From Pseudomonas plecoglossicida NBRC 103162 = DSM 15088 (GTDB lineage Bacteria > Pseudomonadota > Gammaproteobacteria > Pseudomonadales > Pseudomonadaceae), in contig NZ_BBIV01000017.1 of the NCBI RefSeq assembly GCF_000730665.1, positions 62,001 to 126,000 on the forward strand: a stretch of DNA of 64,000 nt, written 5' to 3'. The position numbers and the translations under genes are program-made. The notes under the pieces were generated by a model. That model had not been told where the DNA came from. It ran no database searches and saw only the letters and a list, made by a program, of their open reading frames with translations. Below are positions 34,840 through 43,789 of this stretch, in pieces (position 1 is the first letter of the stretch; every line of letters starts with the position of its first letter).

Positions 34840-37272
34840 ATGTCCCGCGCTGTTGATCGTTTCCTGCGTCCAAGCCTGATGGCCCTGGCCATCGCCATGG
34901 CCGCGCCCTTTGCCAGCCCAGCCCTGTTCGCTGCCGAACAGTCGGCGCCGCGTGCCTACAACCTGCCCGCTGCCCCCCTGGCCAACACCCTGAACCAGAT
35001 CGCCAGCCAGTCGGGCATCGCCCTGGCCATCGACCCGGCCCTGGTCAGCGGCCGCAATTCGGCGCCGGTCAACGGCCAGTACGACGGCCTCGGCGCCCTG
35101 CAGGCAGCCCTGCGCGGCACCGGGCTGCAACTGGAGCAGAGCAGCGTCGGCAGCTACAGCCTGGCGGCGACCCCTCAAGGCGCACTGGCGTTGCCGGAAA
35201 CCACGATCGACGCCAAGTCCAGCTACGAAAGCGCCTGGGGCCCGGTCGAAGGCTATACCGCAAAGCGCACGGCCGCCGGCACCAAGACCGACACCGCGCT
35301 GGTCGAAGTGCCCCGCTCGATCTCCGTCGCCACCCGCCAGCAGATGAGCGACCGCGGCGTGCACAGCCTCGACGATGCCGTGCGCTACATGCCGGGGATC
35401 GTCTCCGCCAGCTTCGGCAGCGACACCCGCTATGACTGGATGCGCGTGCGTGGCTTCGAGCCGACCCAGTTCCTCGACGGCCTGCCGCTGCCCCGTGGCG
35501 TATACGCCAACCCCAAGGCCGAAACCTGGAACCTGGATCGCCTGGCGCTGCTGCGCGGCCCGGCTTCCTCGGTCTATGGCCAGACCCCGCCCGGCGGCCT
35601 GCTGGACATGGTCAGCCGCCGCCCGCAGGCTGAAAGCGCCAACGAAATCGAATTGCAATACGGCAGCGACAACCACCGCCAGATCAACTTCGCCAGCACC
35701 GGCAAGCTCGACGAGCAGGGCAAGTTCCTCTACAGCCTCAGTGGCGTGGTCCGTGACGGCGGTACGCAGATCGACCACATCGACGACAAGCGCTACAACA
35801 TCGCCCCGAGCCTGACCTGGAACATCGACGAAGACACCTCGCTGACCTTCCTGACCCAGTTCACCCGCGACGATACCGGCGTCACCAGCCAGTTCCGGCC
35901 GATCCAGGGCACCAAGATCGACATGCCGTTCGGCGACATCTCGCACCACAAGAACCTGGGCGACCCCGACTACGACTTCTACGACCGCACCTACTACGCG
36001 CTGGGCTACGCCTTCGAGCACCGCATCAACGATGTGTGGCAGTTCCGCCAGAACCTGCGCTACACCAAGTCGGACCTGGCGTTCCAGACCGTCACCGTCA
36101 ACAGCTACATGCCACAGTTCGGCATGGTGGTGGACGACGAAGGGAATGTCGGGCGCGGTACCACCAACGTCGACGAAGACATCAGCCAGTTCGCGGTCGA
36201 CAACAACTTCCAGGCCGACTTCGCCACCGGCGCCGTCAACCACACGGTGCTGCTCGGCCTGGATCACCAGCGCAGCAACACCAACTACCTGGCCATTTTC
36301 GGCACGGCGCCGCCGATCAACGTCAATCACCCGGAATATGGCCTGCCGATCACCCGTCCGCCCCGCTCCGATGCGTTCTACGACTACAACCAGAAGACCT
36401 ACCAGACCGGCCTCTACGTCCAGGACCAGATGGCCCTCGACAACTGGCGCCTGACCCTGGGCGGGCGTGAAGACTGGGTGCACACCGGCACCAAGTTCTT
36501 CAACAAGGACGATGCCACCAACACCCAGCGCGACAGTAACTTCAGCGGCAACGCGGCGATCAGCTACGTCTTCGATTCTGGCTTCGTGCCGTACCTGTCC
36601 TACGCCGAATCCTTCCAGCCGGCCAGCAATGCCAGCGTCGATCCCGAGGTTTCGTTCAAGCCGACCGAAGGCAAGCAATGGGAACTGGGCATCAAGTACC
36701 AGCCGCCGGGCTCCAACACCCTGCTGTCAGCAGCCGTGTATGACCTGACCCAGAAGAATGTCTCGGTCACCAACAACGTCGGCAACGTCTCCGTCACCAG
36801 CCAGACCGGCGAAGTGAAAGTGCACGGCCTGGAGCTCGAAGCCGTGTCCGACGTCACCGACAACCTGAAGGTGATCGCGGCCTATACCCTGGCCAAGTCG
36901 GAAGTGCAGGACGGCCTGTACAAAGGCAACCGTCTGCAACTGATGCCCAACCAGCAAGCCTCGGTGTGGGCCGACTACACCTGGCACTCCGGTGTGCTCG
37001 ACGGCTTCGGCGTCGGCGCCGGCGCCCGCTACACCGGCAACACCTACGGCGACCAGGCCAATACCTACCTGGGCAAGGCCGACGCCTACACGGTGTTCGA
37101 TGCGTCCGTGCACTACGACCTGGGCCGCCTGGACAACAGCCTCAAGGGCGCCTCGGTGGCGGTCAACGCCACCAACCTGCTGAACAAGGACTACATCTCC
37201 ACCTGCGACTCGTACTACTGCTACTACGGCGACCTGCGCAGCGTCGTCGCCAGCGCCACCTACAAATGGTAA
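34840..37272 (+). CDS. TonB-dependent ferric-siderophore receptor with STN signalling domain (ferrichrome type)
   Basis: 810 residues from ATG 34840 with GAGGAG upstream. A signal peptide ends near AAEQ (MALAIAMAAPFASPALFA). The mature N-terminus is an STN domain (AYNLPAAPLANTLNQIASQSG through GTGLQLEQ), which contacts FecR. The plug (VPRSISVATRQQM, DDAVRYMPGI, RLALLRGPASSVYGQTPPGG) and a 22-strand barrel ending VVASATYKW follow. It imports a ferric siderophore across the outer membrane and signals its presence to FecI. The plug resembles ferrichrome/FhuA-type receptors; the exact siderophore is not determined. Confidence 0.93.
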   Translation: MSRAVDRFLRPSLMALAIAMAAPFASPALFAAEQSAPRAYNLPAAPLANTLNQIASQSGIALAIDPALVSGRNSAPVNGQYDGLGALQAALRGTGLQLEQSSVGSYSLAATPQGALALPETTIDAKSSYESAWGPVEGYTAKRTAAGTKTDTALVEVPRSISVATRQQMSDRGVHSLDDAVRYMPGIVSASFGSDTRYDWMRVRGFEPTQFLDGLPLPRGVYANPKAETWNLDRLALLRGPASSVYGQTPPGGLLDMVSRRPQAESANEIELQYGSDNHRQINFASTGKLDEQGKFLYSLSGVVRDGGTQIDHIDDKRYNIAPSLTWNIDEDTSLTFLTQFTRDDTGVTSQFRPIQGTKIDMPFGDISHHKNLGDPDYDFYDRTYYALGYAFEHRINDVWQFRQNLRYTKSDLAFQTVTVNSYMPQFGMVVDDEGNVGRGTTNVDEDISQFAVDNNFQADFATGAVNHTVLLGLDHQRSNTNYLAIFGTAPPINVNHPEYGLPITRPPRSDAFYDYNQKTYQTGLYVQDQMALDNWRLTLGGREDWVHTGTKFFNKDDATNTQRDSNFSGNAAISYVFDSGFVPYLSYAESFQPASNASVDPEVSFKPTEGKQWELGIKYQPPGSNTLLSAAVYDLTQKNVSVTNNVGNVSVTSQTGEVKVHGLELEAVSDVTDNLKVIAAYTLAKSEVQDGLYKGNRLQLMPNQQASVWADYTWHSGVLDGFGVGAGARYTGNTYGDQANTYLGKADAYTVFDASVHYDLGRLDNSLKGASVAVNATNLLNKDYISTCDSYYCYYGDLRSVVASATYKW

Positions 37273-37299
37273 GCCTGTGACGCTGTGAGATTGCCGGCC

Positions 37300-37328
37300 A
37301 AGCCGTCCCCCGTGGACGGCTTTGGTCT
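37300..37328 (+). terminator. Hairpin between receptor and PepSY gene
   Basis: AAGCCGTCC and GGACGGCTT form a 9-bp stem around CCCGT, followed by TGGTCTTT. It follows the receptor stop by 27 bp and may reduce transcription into the PepSY gene. Confidence 0.7.
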
Positions 37329-37354
37329 TTCTGAACATCGAGAAATAAAATGTA

Positions 37355-38467
37355 ATGAAAAGCCCAACCATCCGCCGCTGGTCCGTGATCCACACCTGGA
37401 GCAGCCTGGTCTGCACCGTGTTTCTGCTGTTGCTGGCACTCACCGGTCTGCCGCTGATCTTCCACCATGAACTCGAGCACCTGCTCGGTGATGCGGCCGA
37501 ACTGCGCGAGCTGCCGGCAGGCACGCCACACCTCGACCTGCAGCAACTGGTGGTCAAGGCCGAGCAACATCGCCCTGGTGAGGTGATGCAGTACTTCGGC
37601 TTCGACCAAGACGAGCCCAACGGCGTGATGGCGATCACCGCCGCCACCGCCGGCACCGAACCCAACTCTTCCCATACCTTCATGCTCGACGCGCGTACCG
37701 GCGAGGCCGTGGCCATGCCGGCCGCCAACGGCGGCTTCATGATGGTCATGCTGCGCCTGCACGTGGACATGTTCGCCGGCCTGCCCGGCAAATTGCTGCT
37801 GGCCTTCATGGGTGTGCTGTTCGTCGTGGCGATCGTTTCCGGCACGGTGCTGTACGCCCCGTTCATGCGCCGCCTGGACTTCGCCACGGTGCGCCACGAC
37901 AAATCCCGGCGCCTGCGCTGGCTCGACCTGCACAACCTGATCGGCGTGGTGACCCTGGCCTGGGCGCTGACCGTGGGCGTCACCGGCGTGATCAGCGCCC
38001 TTTCCGACCTGGTCATCGCCGCCTGGCGCAACGACAGCCTGGCGGCCATGGTCGAGCCGTACCGCAGCGCCCCGCCACTCAGCGAACGCGCCCCCGCCAC
38101 GCAGTTGCTGGCGATCGCCGAACAGGCCGCGCCCGGCATGCGCCCGGACTTCATCGCCTTCCCCGGCACGCGCTTCTCCAGTGAGCACCACTACGCAGTG
38201 TTCATGAAAGGCGCCACGCACCTCACTTCTCATCTGCTGACACCCGTGCTGATCGACGCACAGAGCCTGACGGTGACCGCCGTCGGCGAGCGGCCCTGGT
38301 ACATGGATGCCATGGGCCTGTCCCAGCCGCTGCACTTCGGTGACTACGGCGGACGGCCGATGCAGATCCTCTGGGCCGTGCTCGATGTGCTGACCATCGT
38401 CGTGCTCGGCAGCGGGCTGTACCTGTGGTGGGGCAAGCAGCGCAAAGGCAAAGGAGCACGCCCATGA
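37355..38467 (+). CDS. PepSY-domain membrane protein, siderophore-reductase-like
   Basis: 370 residues with four predicted membrane helices: VCTVFLLLLALTGLPLIF (about 19-36), LLLAFMGVLFVVAIVSGTVLY (about 148-168), a third near VVTLAWALTVGVTGVI and a C-terminal one near VLDVLTIVVLGSGLYLWW. Conserved His residues (LHVDMFAG, LDLHNLIG) fit the PepSY-TM family, in which they are thought to bind haem for reductive release of iron from siderophores in the periplasm. It follows the TonB receptor, which supports an iron role. Its TGA overlaps the next ATG. Confidence 0.88.
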   Translation: MKSPTIRRWSVIHTWSSLVCTVFLLLLALTGLPLIFHHELEHLLGDAAELRELPAGTPHLDLQQLVVKAEQHRPGEVMQYFGFDQDEPNGVMAITAATAGTEPNSSHTFMLDARTGEAVAMPAANGGFMMVMLRLHVDMFAGLPGKLLLAFMGVLFVVAIVSGTVLYAPFMRRLDFATVRHDKSRRLRWLDLHNLIGVVTLAWALTVGVTGVISALSDLVIAAWRNDSLAAMVEPYRSAPPLSERAPATQLLAIAEQAAPGMRPDFIAFPGTRFSSEHHYAVFMKGATHLTSHLLTPVLIDAQSLTVTAVGERPWYMDAMGLSQPLHFGDYGGRPMQILWAVLDVLTIVVLGSGLYLWWGKQRKGKGARP

Positions 38468-38643
38468 GCCATCGATCGCAATCGACCTGGCGCATCTTCA
38501 CCTGGCCGCTGCTGATCGCCCTGCTGGGCGCTGCCGGGTTGTTCGCCGCGCTGCTCGGCGACGGCGGCTGGGACATGCTGGCCTGGGTCGGGCTGGGCAT
38601 TCCTGCGTTGCTCAGTGCACGGTCGCTGCTGCGGCGCGGCTGA
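38464..38643 (+). CDS. 59-aa inner-membrane protein of the iron operon
   Basis: A 59-residue protein (MSHRSQSTWRIFTWPLLIAL...) with two hydrophobic segments separated by GDGGW. ATG 38464 overlaps the PepSY stop (ATGA), so it is translationally coupled. Similar small partners follow PepSY proteins in many pseudomonads and are probably membrane accessory subunits. I know of no experimentally defined function. Confidence 0.8.
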   Translation: MSHRSQSTWRIFTWPLLIALLGAAGLFAALLGDGGWDMLAWVGLGIPALLSARSLLRRG

Positions 38644-38715
38644 AATAGCGGGCTACCACCTGACGGGCGCCATGCATTTCCAGCATGGGCGCCCCAGTCA
38701 GAAGGAGCAGCCCAC

Positions 38716-41487
38716 ATGCGCCCCCTCGAACAACTCGAACGAATAGATGCACAGATCCGTGAGCTACTCGCAAACCTCCCGGTGGCCCACGACCGTGGCG
38801 CCGACAGCCGTCGCCGCCTGCATGGCGACCTGGCCAGCTTCTGGAGCACGCCGGACAGCCAAGGCCAGACACCCCGGCAGCGCCTGCTGCAGTTGCGCAA
38901 GGCCCAGCTGATCGCCGAGGCCCGGCTGCGTCAGGACGACCAGACCCTCACCGACGACCAGGCCGCCCTGCTGCGCGTCTGCCTGGCCTCGCCGCTGGCC
39001 GCCCAGCGCAGGCACCTGCCATTGGCTGAGCGCTCCCAGGTGTATCGCGTGCTGATCGAGGGCTTTCACCCAAACTGGCGCAGTTACCTTCCGGGGGTAC
39101 TGGTCATTGTCGCTGGTAGCGCAGAAGGCCAGATGCTCACCGCGCAAGCGTCGACCGGCACCGTGCTGCTGTGCGGGCTGACCCAAGGCATCGAAGCGTT
39201 CGACACGCTTGGCGACTTGCATCAGGAGCTTTGCGAAAGGCTCGATGACCCCTTGCAAAGTCAGCCGCTGCTGCGACTTTACGGCGAAGGCATGCAGGCC
39301 GAACGTATCCACCACGCGCAGCGTCTGCGCTATGACTGGTATGCCGACAGCCTGCTCGACGCACAGATCGATGCGCTCATCGAGGCACAGCGCCAGCGCC
39401 TGAACGATCCAGGTTTGTGGCCCGACGCGGCACCCGAACGGATCACCACAGCCTTGGCCCTGGACCAGGACATCGACAGCCGGGCCCTGGTGCAAACGCG
39501 TTACTCGCTGTTGCTGGAAAAGAACCTTCCCCACTGGCTGCGCAACGCCAGCCCGCAAGGCTTGAGCCACATCATGCAGACGATGCAGGAACTGGTGGCG
39601 GCAGCTGAAACGGCGGCGGCCCCGGGCATCCTCGACATCGAGGCGTTTTCCAAGCAGCACAGCCTGCTTGCCTGGACCAATGCACGCCTGGCCGAGCGCC
39701 TGCGCAGCGACCTGGGTACCGACTTCCCTCCTGGACAGATCCTGGTCAGCGTGGTGCGTGCGCGGCGTACCGGGGCGATCTTGCATCCCTTCGCGACCTC
39801 GGCCTATGTCACCACCGCAGGCATGAAGCGCGTGGGCGACGACATGATCGAGATGGTCAAGGAAACCCGATCGCTGGATCAACTGGCACTGCACAACCTG
39901 CCCTGGTTCGATGCTGACTACTGGCTGACCGCACAAGTGACACACCTGCAGGGCACGGCTCTGCCACCCGGGCTTTCGCCAGGTTATGTGAAGGCCCTGG
40001 TCAGGGAACTGAATGTGGGTGGCAGTTACGCGCAATTCCTGCAAACCCAGTTGATCAGCTCCAGGGCGGGCAAATGGCGGCTGCGCAGCCATGCCCAGAT
40101 CAACCGGGCCCGCATGCGCGCCGAAGCGGCCAAGGCTCGATATGCCGGTCACTTTGGCGACGATGCTTTCGAGCTTGGCTATCAGTGGGTCACCGCCGTG
40201 CTCGACCAACCGCATAATGCCTTGCGCCCACTGGCAGCAGGTTACGCGATCAAGGTCAGGCAATTGCGCATCATCGGGCATACGCTGCAAGGCGTACTGC
40301 TGATAAACAGCACTGCACAACGCTCTCCCTCTTGCGTGCTGTACACCCCGGACGCGCCGGACCGCAGGGCATGGCGCCGGTTTCACAACACCCGCGAGCT
40401 GATTCGCACCCTGCGCCAACAGCCCAGGCTCAGCGACTATGTGATTGAACGATTGCCGCTGCTGCCTGCTGCCAGGGTCAGGCGCTTGCTGACCAAAGGC
40501 AGACTTGGCCCGGCACTGCAAACGCCTGAGATCGAAGACGATCTGTTTTATGCCTGCTACATGGCCGAAGCCCGCGCCGTGCTGGCCGACGCCGATGCCA
40601 AGAGCAGGACGACCCGGGAGGTCGATGCCCAGTCGATCGTCGACCTGAGCTGGCGCCTGGTCGACTTCATCAGTCTGCTGCTGCCCAACCGGGCGTTGCT
40701 GGCCCTGTCCGTGGGGCGCATGGCCATCGACATCTGGGACGGTTTCGAAGCGTATAAACAGGACGATGTCGAGGGCGTGCTGCGCCATGCCTACGACGCA
40801 CTCAGCCATGCCAACGACGCGGCCATCGGTTATTCCGGCTCCGGACTGCTGCGGCGCTCCCTGCGCGGGATGCCGAAGCAGCCGCCATTGCCACTGCCCA
40901 CGCGCTTCGAGGTACAGGTAGCCCCCAGCACCCTGCGCTATCGCATCGACGGCATCTATGGCGAAGGCGTCTATGAGCAGGTGTCACCATTTGCCGGGCT
41001 GTCCCTGTACTTCGTCAAGGACAAGGACAACCGTCACTACAAGGTCAGTTTCGACGGGCAGCGCTGGCGAGCCATCGACCCCGAGCAGCCGGATGCCTAT
41101 TTGCAGCAACCGGTGAAACGCACGGCCGACGGGCGCTGGGTGATCGATTCGCCGCTGCACTGGTATGAGGGGCTGCCGGATGTGCAGCGAATGCTGGACG
41201 ACTGCTACCTGGAAGAAACGCTGGATGGCGTGCCGCTGGAGGCGGAGCAAGGACTGCATGAGGCCGATGGGCAGTTGTACCTGGTGCTGCGCATGGGGCA
41301 ACTGCCGGTGCGCAGGCATCTGCTGCCGGATCGGTTTCATCTGCCCATCCCGGCGGCACGGGAGGCCGGCGTGGTGCCTTGGGCGGTGTTGCGCTGGGAA
41401 GCCGGCAAGTGGCTGATCCGCGTGCGTCAGGCCGGGCGCAGCAGTGACTGGCTGCCGCTGCCGGATGCACCGGCCCAGTCTGACTGA
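38716..41487 (+). CDS. Large toxin-like protein resembling DUF6543 (dermonecrotic-toxin domain) proteins
   Basis: 923 residues with no signal peptide, AGAAGGAG before ATG 38716. Motifs recalled from DUF6543 toxins appear in order: LPHWLRNASPQGLSHIMQTM (about 270), SLDQLALHNLPWFDADY (about 390), YVKALVRELNVGGSYAQFL (about 425), VRQLRIIGHTLQGVLLI (about 515) and LLLYxP-like VLYTPDAPDRRAWRRFHN (about 540), then a hydrophobic region (LLLPNRALLALSVGRMAIDIW, about 655-675). The C-terminal 190 residues contain a beta-rich repeat (YRIDGIYGEGVYE, GLSLYFVKDKDNRHYKVSFDGQRWR). No NEL-type catalytic Cys motif is seen. No immunity gene, VgrG, PAAR or secretion gene is next to it. Domain assignment is by recall; the enzymatic activity is unknown. 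Confidence 0.75.
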   Translation: MRPLEQLERIDAQIRELLANLPVAHDRGADSRRRLHGDLASFWSTPDSQGQTPRQRLLQLRKAQLIAEARLRQDDQTLTDDQAALLRVCLASPLAAQRRHLPLAERSQVYRVLIEGFHPNWRSYLPGVLVIVAGSAEGQMLTAQASTGTVLLCGLTQGIEAFDTLGDLHQELCERLDDPLQSQPLLRLYGEGMQAERIHHAQRLRYDWYADSLLDAQIDALIEAQRQRLNDPGLWPDAAPERITTALALDQDIDSRALVQTRYSLLLEKNLPHWLRNASPQGLSHIMQTMQELVAAAETAAAPGILDIEAFSKQHSLLAWTNARLAERLRSDLGTDFPPGQILVSVVRARRTGAILHPFATSAYVTTAGMKRVGDDMIEMVKETRSLDQLALHNLPWFDADYWLTAQVTHLQGTALPPGLSPGYVKALVRELNVGGSYAQFLQTQLISSRAGKWRLRSHAQINRARMRAEAAKARYAGHFGDDAFELGYQWVTAVLDQPHNALRPLAAGYAIKVRQLRIIGHTLQGVLLINSTAQRSPSCVLYTPDAPDRRAWRRFHNTRELIRTLRQQPRLSDYVIERLPLLPAARVRRLLTKGRLGPALQTPEIEDDLFYACYMAEARAVLADADAKSRTTREVDAQSIVDLSWRLVDFISLLLPNRALLALSVGRMAIDIWDGFEAYKQDDVEGVLRHAYDALSHANDAAIGYSGSGLLRRSLRGMPKQPPLPLPTRFEVQVAPSTLRYRIDGIYGEGVYEQVSPFAGLSLYFVKDKDNRHYKVSFDGQRWRAIDPEQPDAYLQQPVKRTADGRWVIDSPLHWYEGLPDVQRMLDDCYLEETLDGVPLEAEQGLHEADGQLYLVLRMGQLPVRRHLLPDRFHLPIPAAREAGVVPWAVLRWEAGKWLIRVRQAGRSSDWLPLPDAPAQSD

Positions 41488-41503
41488 AAAATTTGCGGGG
41501 TAT

Positions 41504-41588
41504 TCATCGCGGGCAAGCCGCTCCTACAGGTTCCGCGCCGTGCCCAGGGACAGCGTTGATCCTGTAGGAGCGGGCTTGCCCGCGATGA
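41504..41588. repeat. REP inverted pair (one C deleted in left arm)
   Basis: Left arm TCATCGCGGGCAAGCC-GCTCCTACAGG and right arm CCTGTAGGAGCGGGCTTGCC continuing CGCGATGA are inverted copies; the left copy lacks one C. It lies between the convergent toxin-like and LPS-kinase genes. Confidence 0.85.
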
Positions 41589-41597
41589 GAGCCACCT

Positions 41598-43037
41598 TCA
41601 ATCCAGCTTCGGCAGCAAACGGTCGAGCCGCTGGTGCAGTGCGCTGCCACGGGGCCAGTTGCGCAGCAAGCGCGCCCGATCACGGGCATAGGCCGGTGCG
41701 AAGCTGAGCTGGGTGGCGTGCTGGCACATGGCGTCAAGATCGATCAGCGACCACTGGCCGTCCTGCCAGAACAGATTGTGGCCCTTGAAATCGCCGTGGC
41801 TGATGCGCTCGCGGATCAGCTGCTGCATCAGGTGCACCAACGCATCGATCTGCTCCTCCGGCGCATCGCCGTTTTCCACATAGGGCGCGAAGCATGCGGT
41901 CAGGTCCGGGCCATCGGCATATTCGGTGACCAGCAACGCACGGCTGCGCAGGCCCATGACCCGTTGTTCCAGCACCGCCAGCGGACGCGGCGTGGCGATG
42001 TCGAGAAACGCCAGCCGGTGCCCTTCGATCCAGGAGTGCCAGGCCCGGCTCGGGCGCCAGAAACGCTTGAACCAGTGCGCGGTGTTCTTGATGTTGTAGC
42101 GTTTGAGCACCAGGCTGCGGCCGCCCACCTCGATGCGCGCCACACTGGCCGCACCGCCGGTCTTGTACAGGTGGCCCTGGTCGATCAATGCATCGGCCTG
42201 CTCCAGCACCGGCAACATGGCCTCGAGTTCGCCACGGCGAATGGCCCGAAGGCCCGACAGGCTGCGTTCGACGCTGAACAACGTGCACTCGCGGCCGGCC
42301 TTTTCCAGGTAATCCTTCAGGCGCCAGTTGCGCACCTTGTCCACCTGCTTCTGCAACGCCTCCATCGGCAAGGCGTGCTCGGCATTGGCCAGCAGGTAGT
42401 GCACCAGCAGCTCTTCGATGAAGGGCTCCAGGCGCTTGGGCAACTGGGCGAAGAACACCCCGAGGTTTTCCAGCACGCGCGGGCGCGACAACTGTTGGCC
42501 AGGCGTCTCGGACTTGATGCCGGCGCCGTCGATCAGGTACAGCTTGCCGCCGTGGCGCAGCAGGTTGTCCAGGTGCAGGTCTTCCTGCCACAGGCCCTTG
42601 GCGTGCATCTGCGCCACGGCGGTCAGCGCCTCGCCAAGCACCAGGTGCTGCTCGTCCGCGAGCACCGGCAGGTGTTCCACCGCCGCCCAGGCGTCGGCCA
42701 GGCTCTCGGCACCGTCGAGGAATTCGAACAGCAGCCAGCCACCCTCGCCTTCCTTGAGGCCGTCGGCCAGCAGCTTGGGAGTGGTCAGGCCTTGTTCGGC
42801 CAGCAGCTTGACGCCGTCCAGCTCACGCTGGAAATGCCGCGCGGCGTTGCTGCCCACCAACAATTTGGCCAGCACCGGCGTGCCGCGCCAGACGCCGGCG
42901 CCGACATAACGCTGGCCCGGCAACACGCGCAGCAGGCTGAGCAACTGCAGGTCGGCGCTGCCGGCCGCATCGGCCAGGGTCACCGACAGCGGCAGCGAGG
43001 GGCTGCGCCCGGTGGCTTTCAATTCGGACAAACGCAT
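41598..43037 (-). CDS. LPS-core kinase-family protein with two kinase-like domains (PA5006-like)
   Basis: 479 residues with two kinase-fold halves. The first half shows QEDLHLDN (Asp153, Asn158) and LIDGAG (Asp170); the second shows a putative ATP-binding Lys312 (LVLKRYN), His-Gly-Asp416-FKGHN421 and LIDLDAM (Asp433). Both have the catalytic and metal-binding residues of the WaaP/APH-like fold, though the first DFG-like motif is DGA. The gene begins where wapQ ends (TGATG) and is last in the waa operon. It presumably phosphorylates, or assists phosphorylation of, LPS inner-core sugars; this is inferred from context. Confidence 0.85.
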   Translation of the reverse strand: MRLSELKATGRSPSLPLSVTLADAAGSADLQLLSLLRVLPGQRYVGAGVWRGTPVLAKLLVGSNAARHFQRELDGVKLLAEQGLTTPKLLADGLKEGEGGWLLFEFLDGAESLADAWAAVEHLPVLADEQHLVLGEALTAVAQMHAKGLWQEDLHLDNLLRHGGKLYLIDGAGIKSETPGQQLSRPRVLENLGVFFAQLPKRLEPFIEELLVHYLLANAEHALPMEALQKQVDKVRNWRLKDYLEKAGRECTLFSVERSLSGLRAIRRGELEAMLPVLEQADALIDQGHLYKTGGAASVARIEVGGRSLVLKRYNIKNTAHWFKRFWRPSRAWHSWIEGHRLAFLDIATPRPLAVLEQRVMGLRSRALLVTEYADGPDLTACFAPYVENGDAPEEQIDALVHLMQQLIRERISHGDFKGHNLFWQDGQWSLIDLDAMCQHATQLSFAPAYARDRARLLRNWPRGSALHQRLDRLLPKLD

Positions 43038-43789
43038 CAGCGGGCCTCTTTTTCACGACGGCGTTGCGTCAGGCGTTGCAGCCAGGTATCGACCAGCGCG
43101 CTCCCGGCTGGGGTTGCCAGGTACACGGCCAGCAGCTGGCGCACGTCCGCCTCGCTCCAGGCTCGGGCGCGGCGCAGCAGCGGCTCCAGGTCCTTGAGCC
43201 GGTCGCGCATGCCGAACAGCAGCGGCCGGGTCTTTTCCAGGTCGATCAGTTGCGCGTCCCAGCCGTCACGGCGTTGACGCAGGAAGATGTGCTTGGGGTA
43301 GAAGCAGCCATGCACCTGGCCGGCGCTGTGCAGCGTACGCGCCAGCTGGCCACAGGCCTGGAGGATGCCGCTGCGCTCGCCCTCGGTCAGCTGCGGCCAG
43401 CGGGCCAGCAGGCTTTCCAGGTCGCTCCAGTCGTCCAGTGCGCGGGTCAGCAGGATTGCCCGGTGCTGGCCGCCCTGCTTGCGCTCACCGTAGAACACCG
43501 CCTGCAGGGCCGGGATCTGCAGCTTCTGGTAACGGCTGATGTTGCGAAACTCGCGGGCGAAGGTCGGCTCGCCGAACGGCCGCGACAGGGTGCGGGTCAG
43601 GTAGTCGCTCTGGCGCTTGAGGTAGTAGCCCTTGCCTTCGAGCTCCAGGCGGAACACGCTGCTCCAGCCGCCACGGCCGGTGTTGGGTTCGTCCACGGCG
43701 TCGAGCTGCAGCGCCCACAGCGCCTCGAAGTCGTTCAGGCCATGGCGCTTGAGCAGCGCAAGGTCCGCGCTGGCCAGGTAATCGGTCAT
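43037..43789 (-). CDS. wapQ: WapQ/InaA-type LPS-core kinase-fold protein
   Basis: 250 residues from ATG 43789 (MTDYLASADLALLKRHG), overlapping the wapP stop by 4 nt; the frame is open 57 codons upstream but inside wapP. It has a putative ATP-binding lysine (GYYLKRQ, Lys58) and LIDLEK (Asp183), but where WaaP has HRDCYICHFLL this protein has HGCFYPKHIFL, so the catalytic Asp position is Cys162. That pattern is seen in InaA-like proteins. It may be a pseudokinase or use altered chemistry. Order and family match the P. aeruginosa gene wapQ. Confidence 0.83.
   Translation of the reverse strand: MTDYLASADLALLKRHGLNDFEALWALQLDAVDEPNTGRGGWSSVFRLELEGKGYYLKRQSDYLTRTLSRPFGEPTFAREFRNISRYQKLQIPALQAVFYGERKQGGQHRAILLTRALDDWSDLESLLARWPQLTEGERSGILQACGQLARTLHSAGQVHGCFYPKHIFLRQRRDGWDAQLIDLEKTRPLLFGMRDRLKDLEPLLRRARAWSEADVRQLLAVYLATPAGSALVDTWLQRLTQRRREKEAR

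Noticed and set aside
34783..36678. 631-codon minus-strand ORF
   Set aside because: Shadow of the TonB receptor gene; no plausible protein features.
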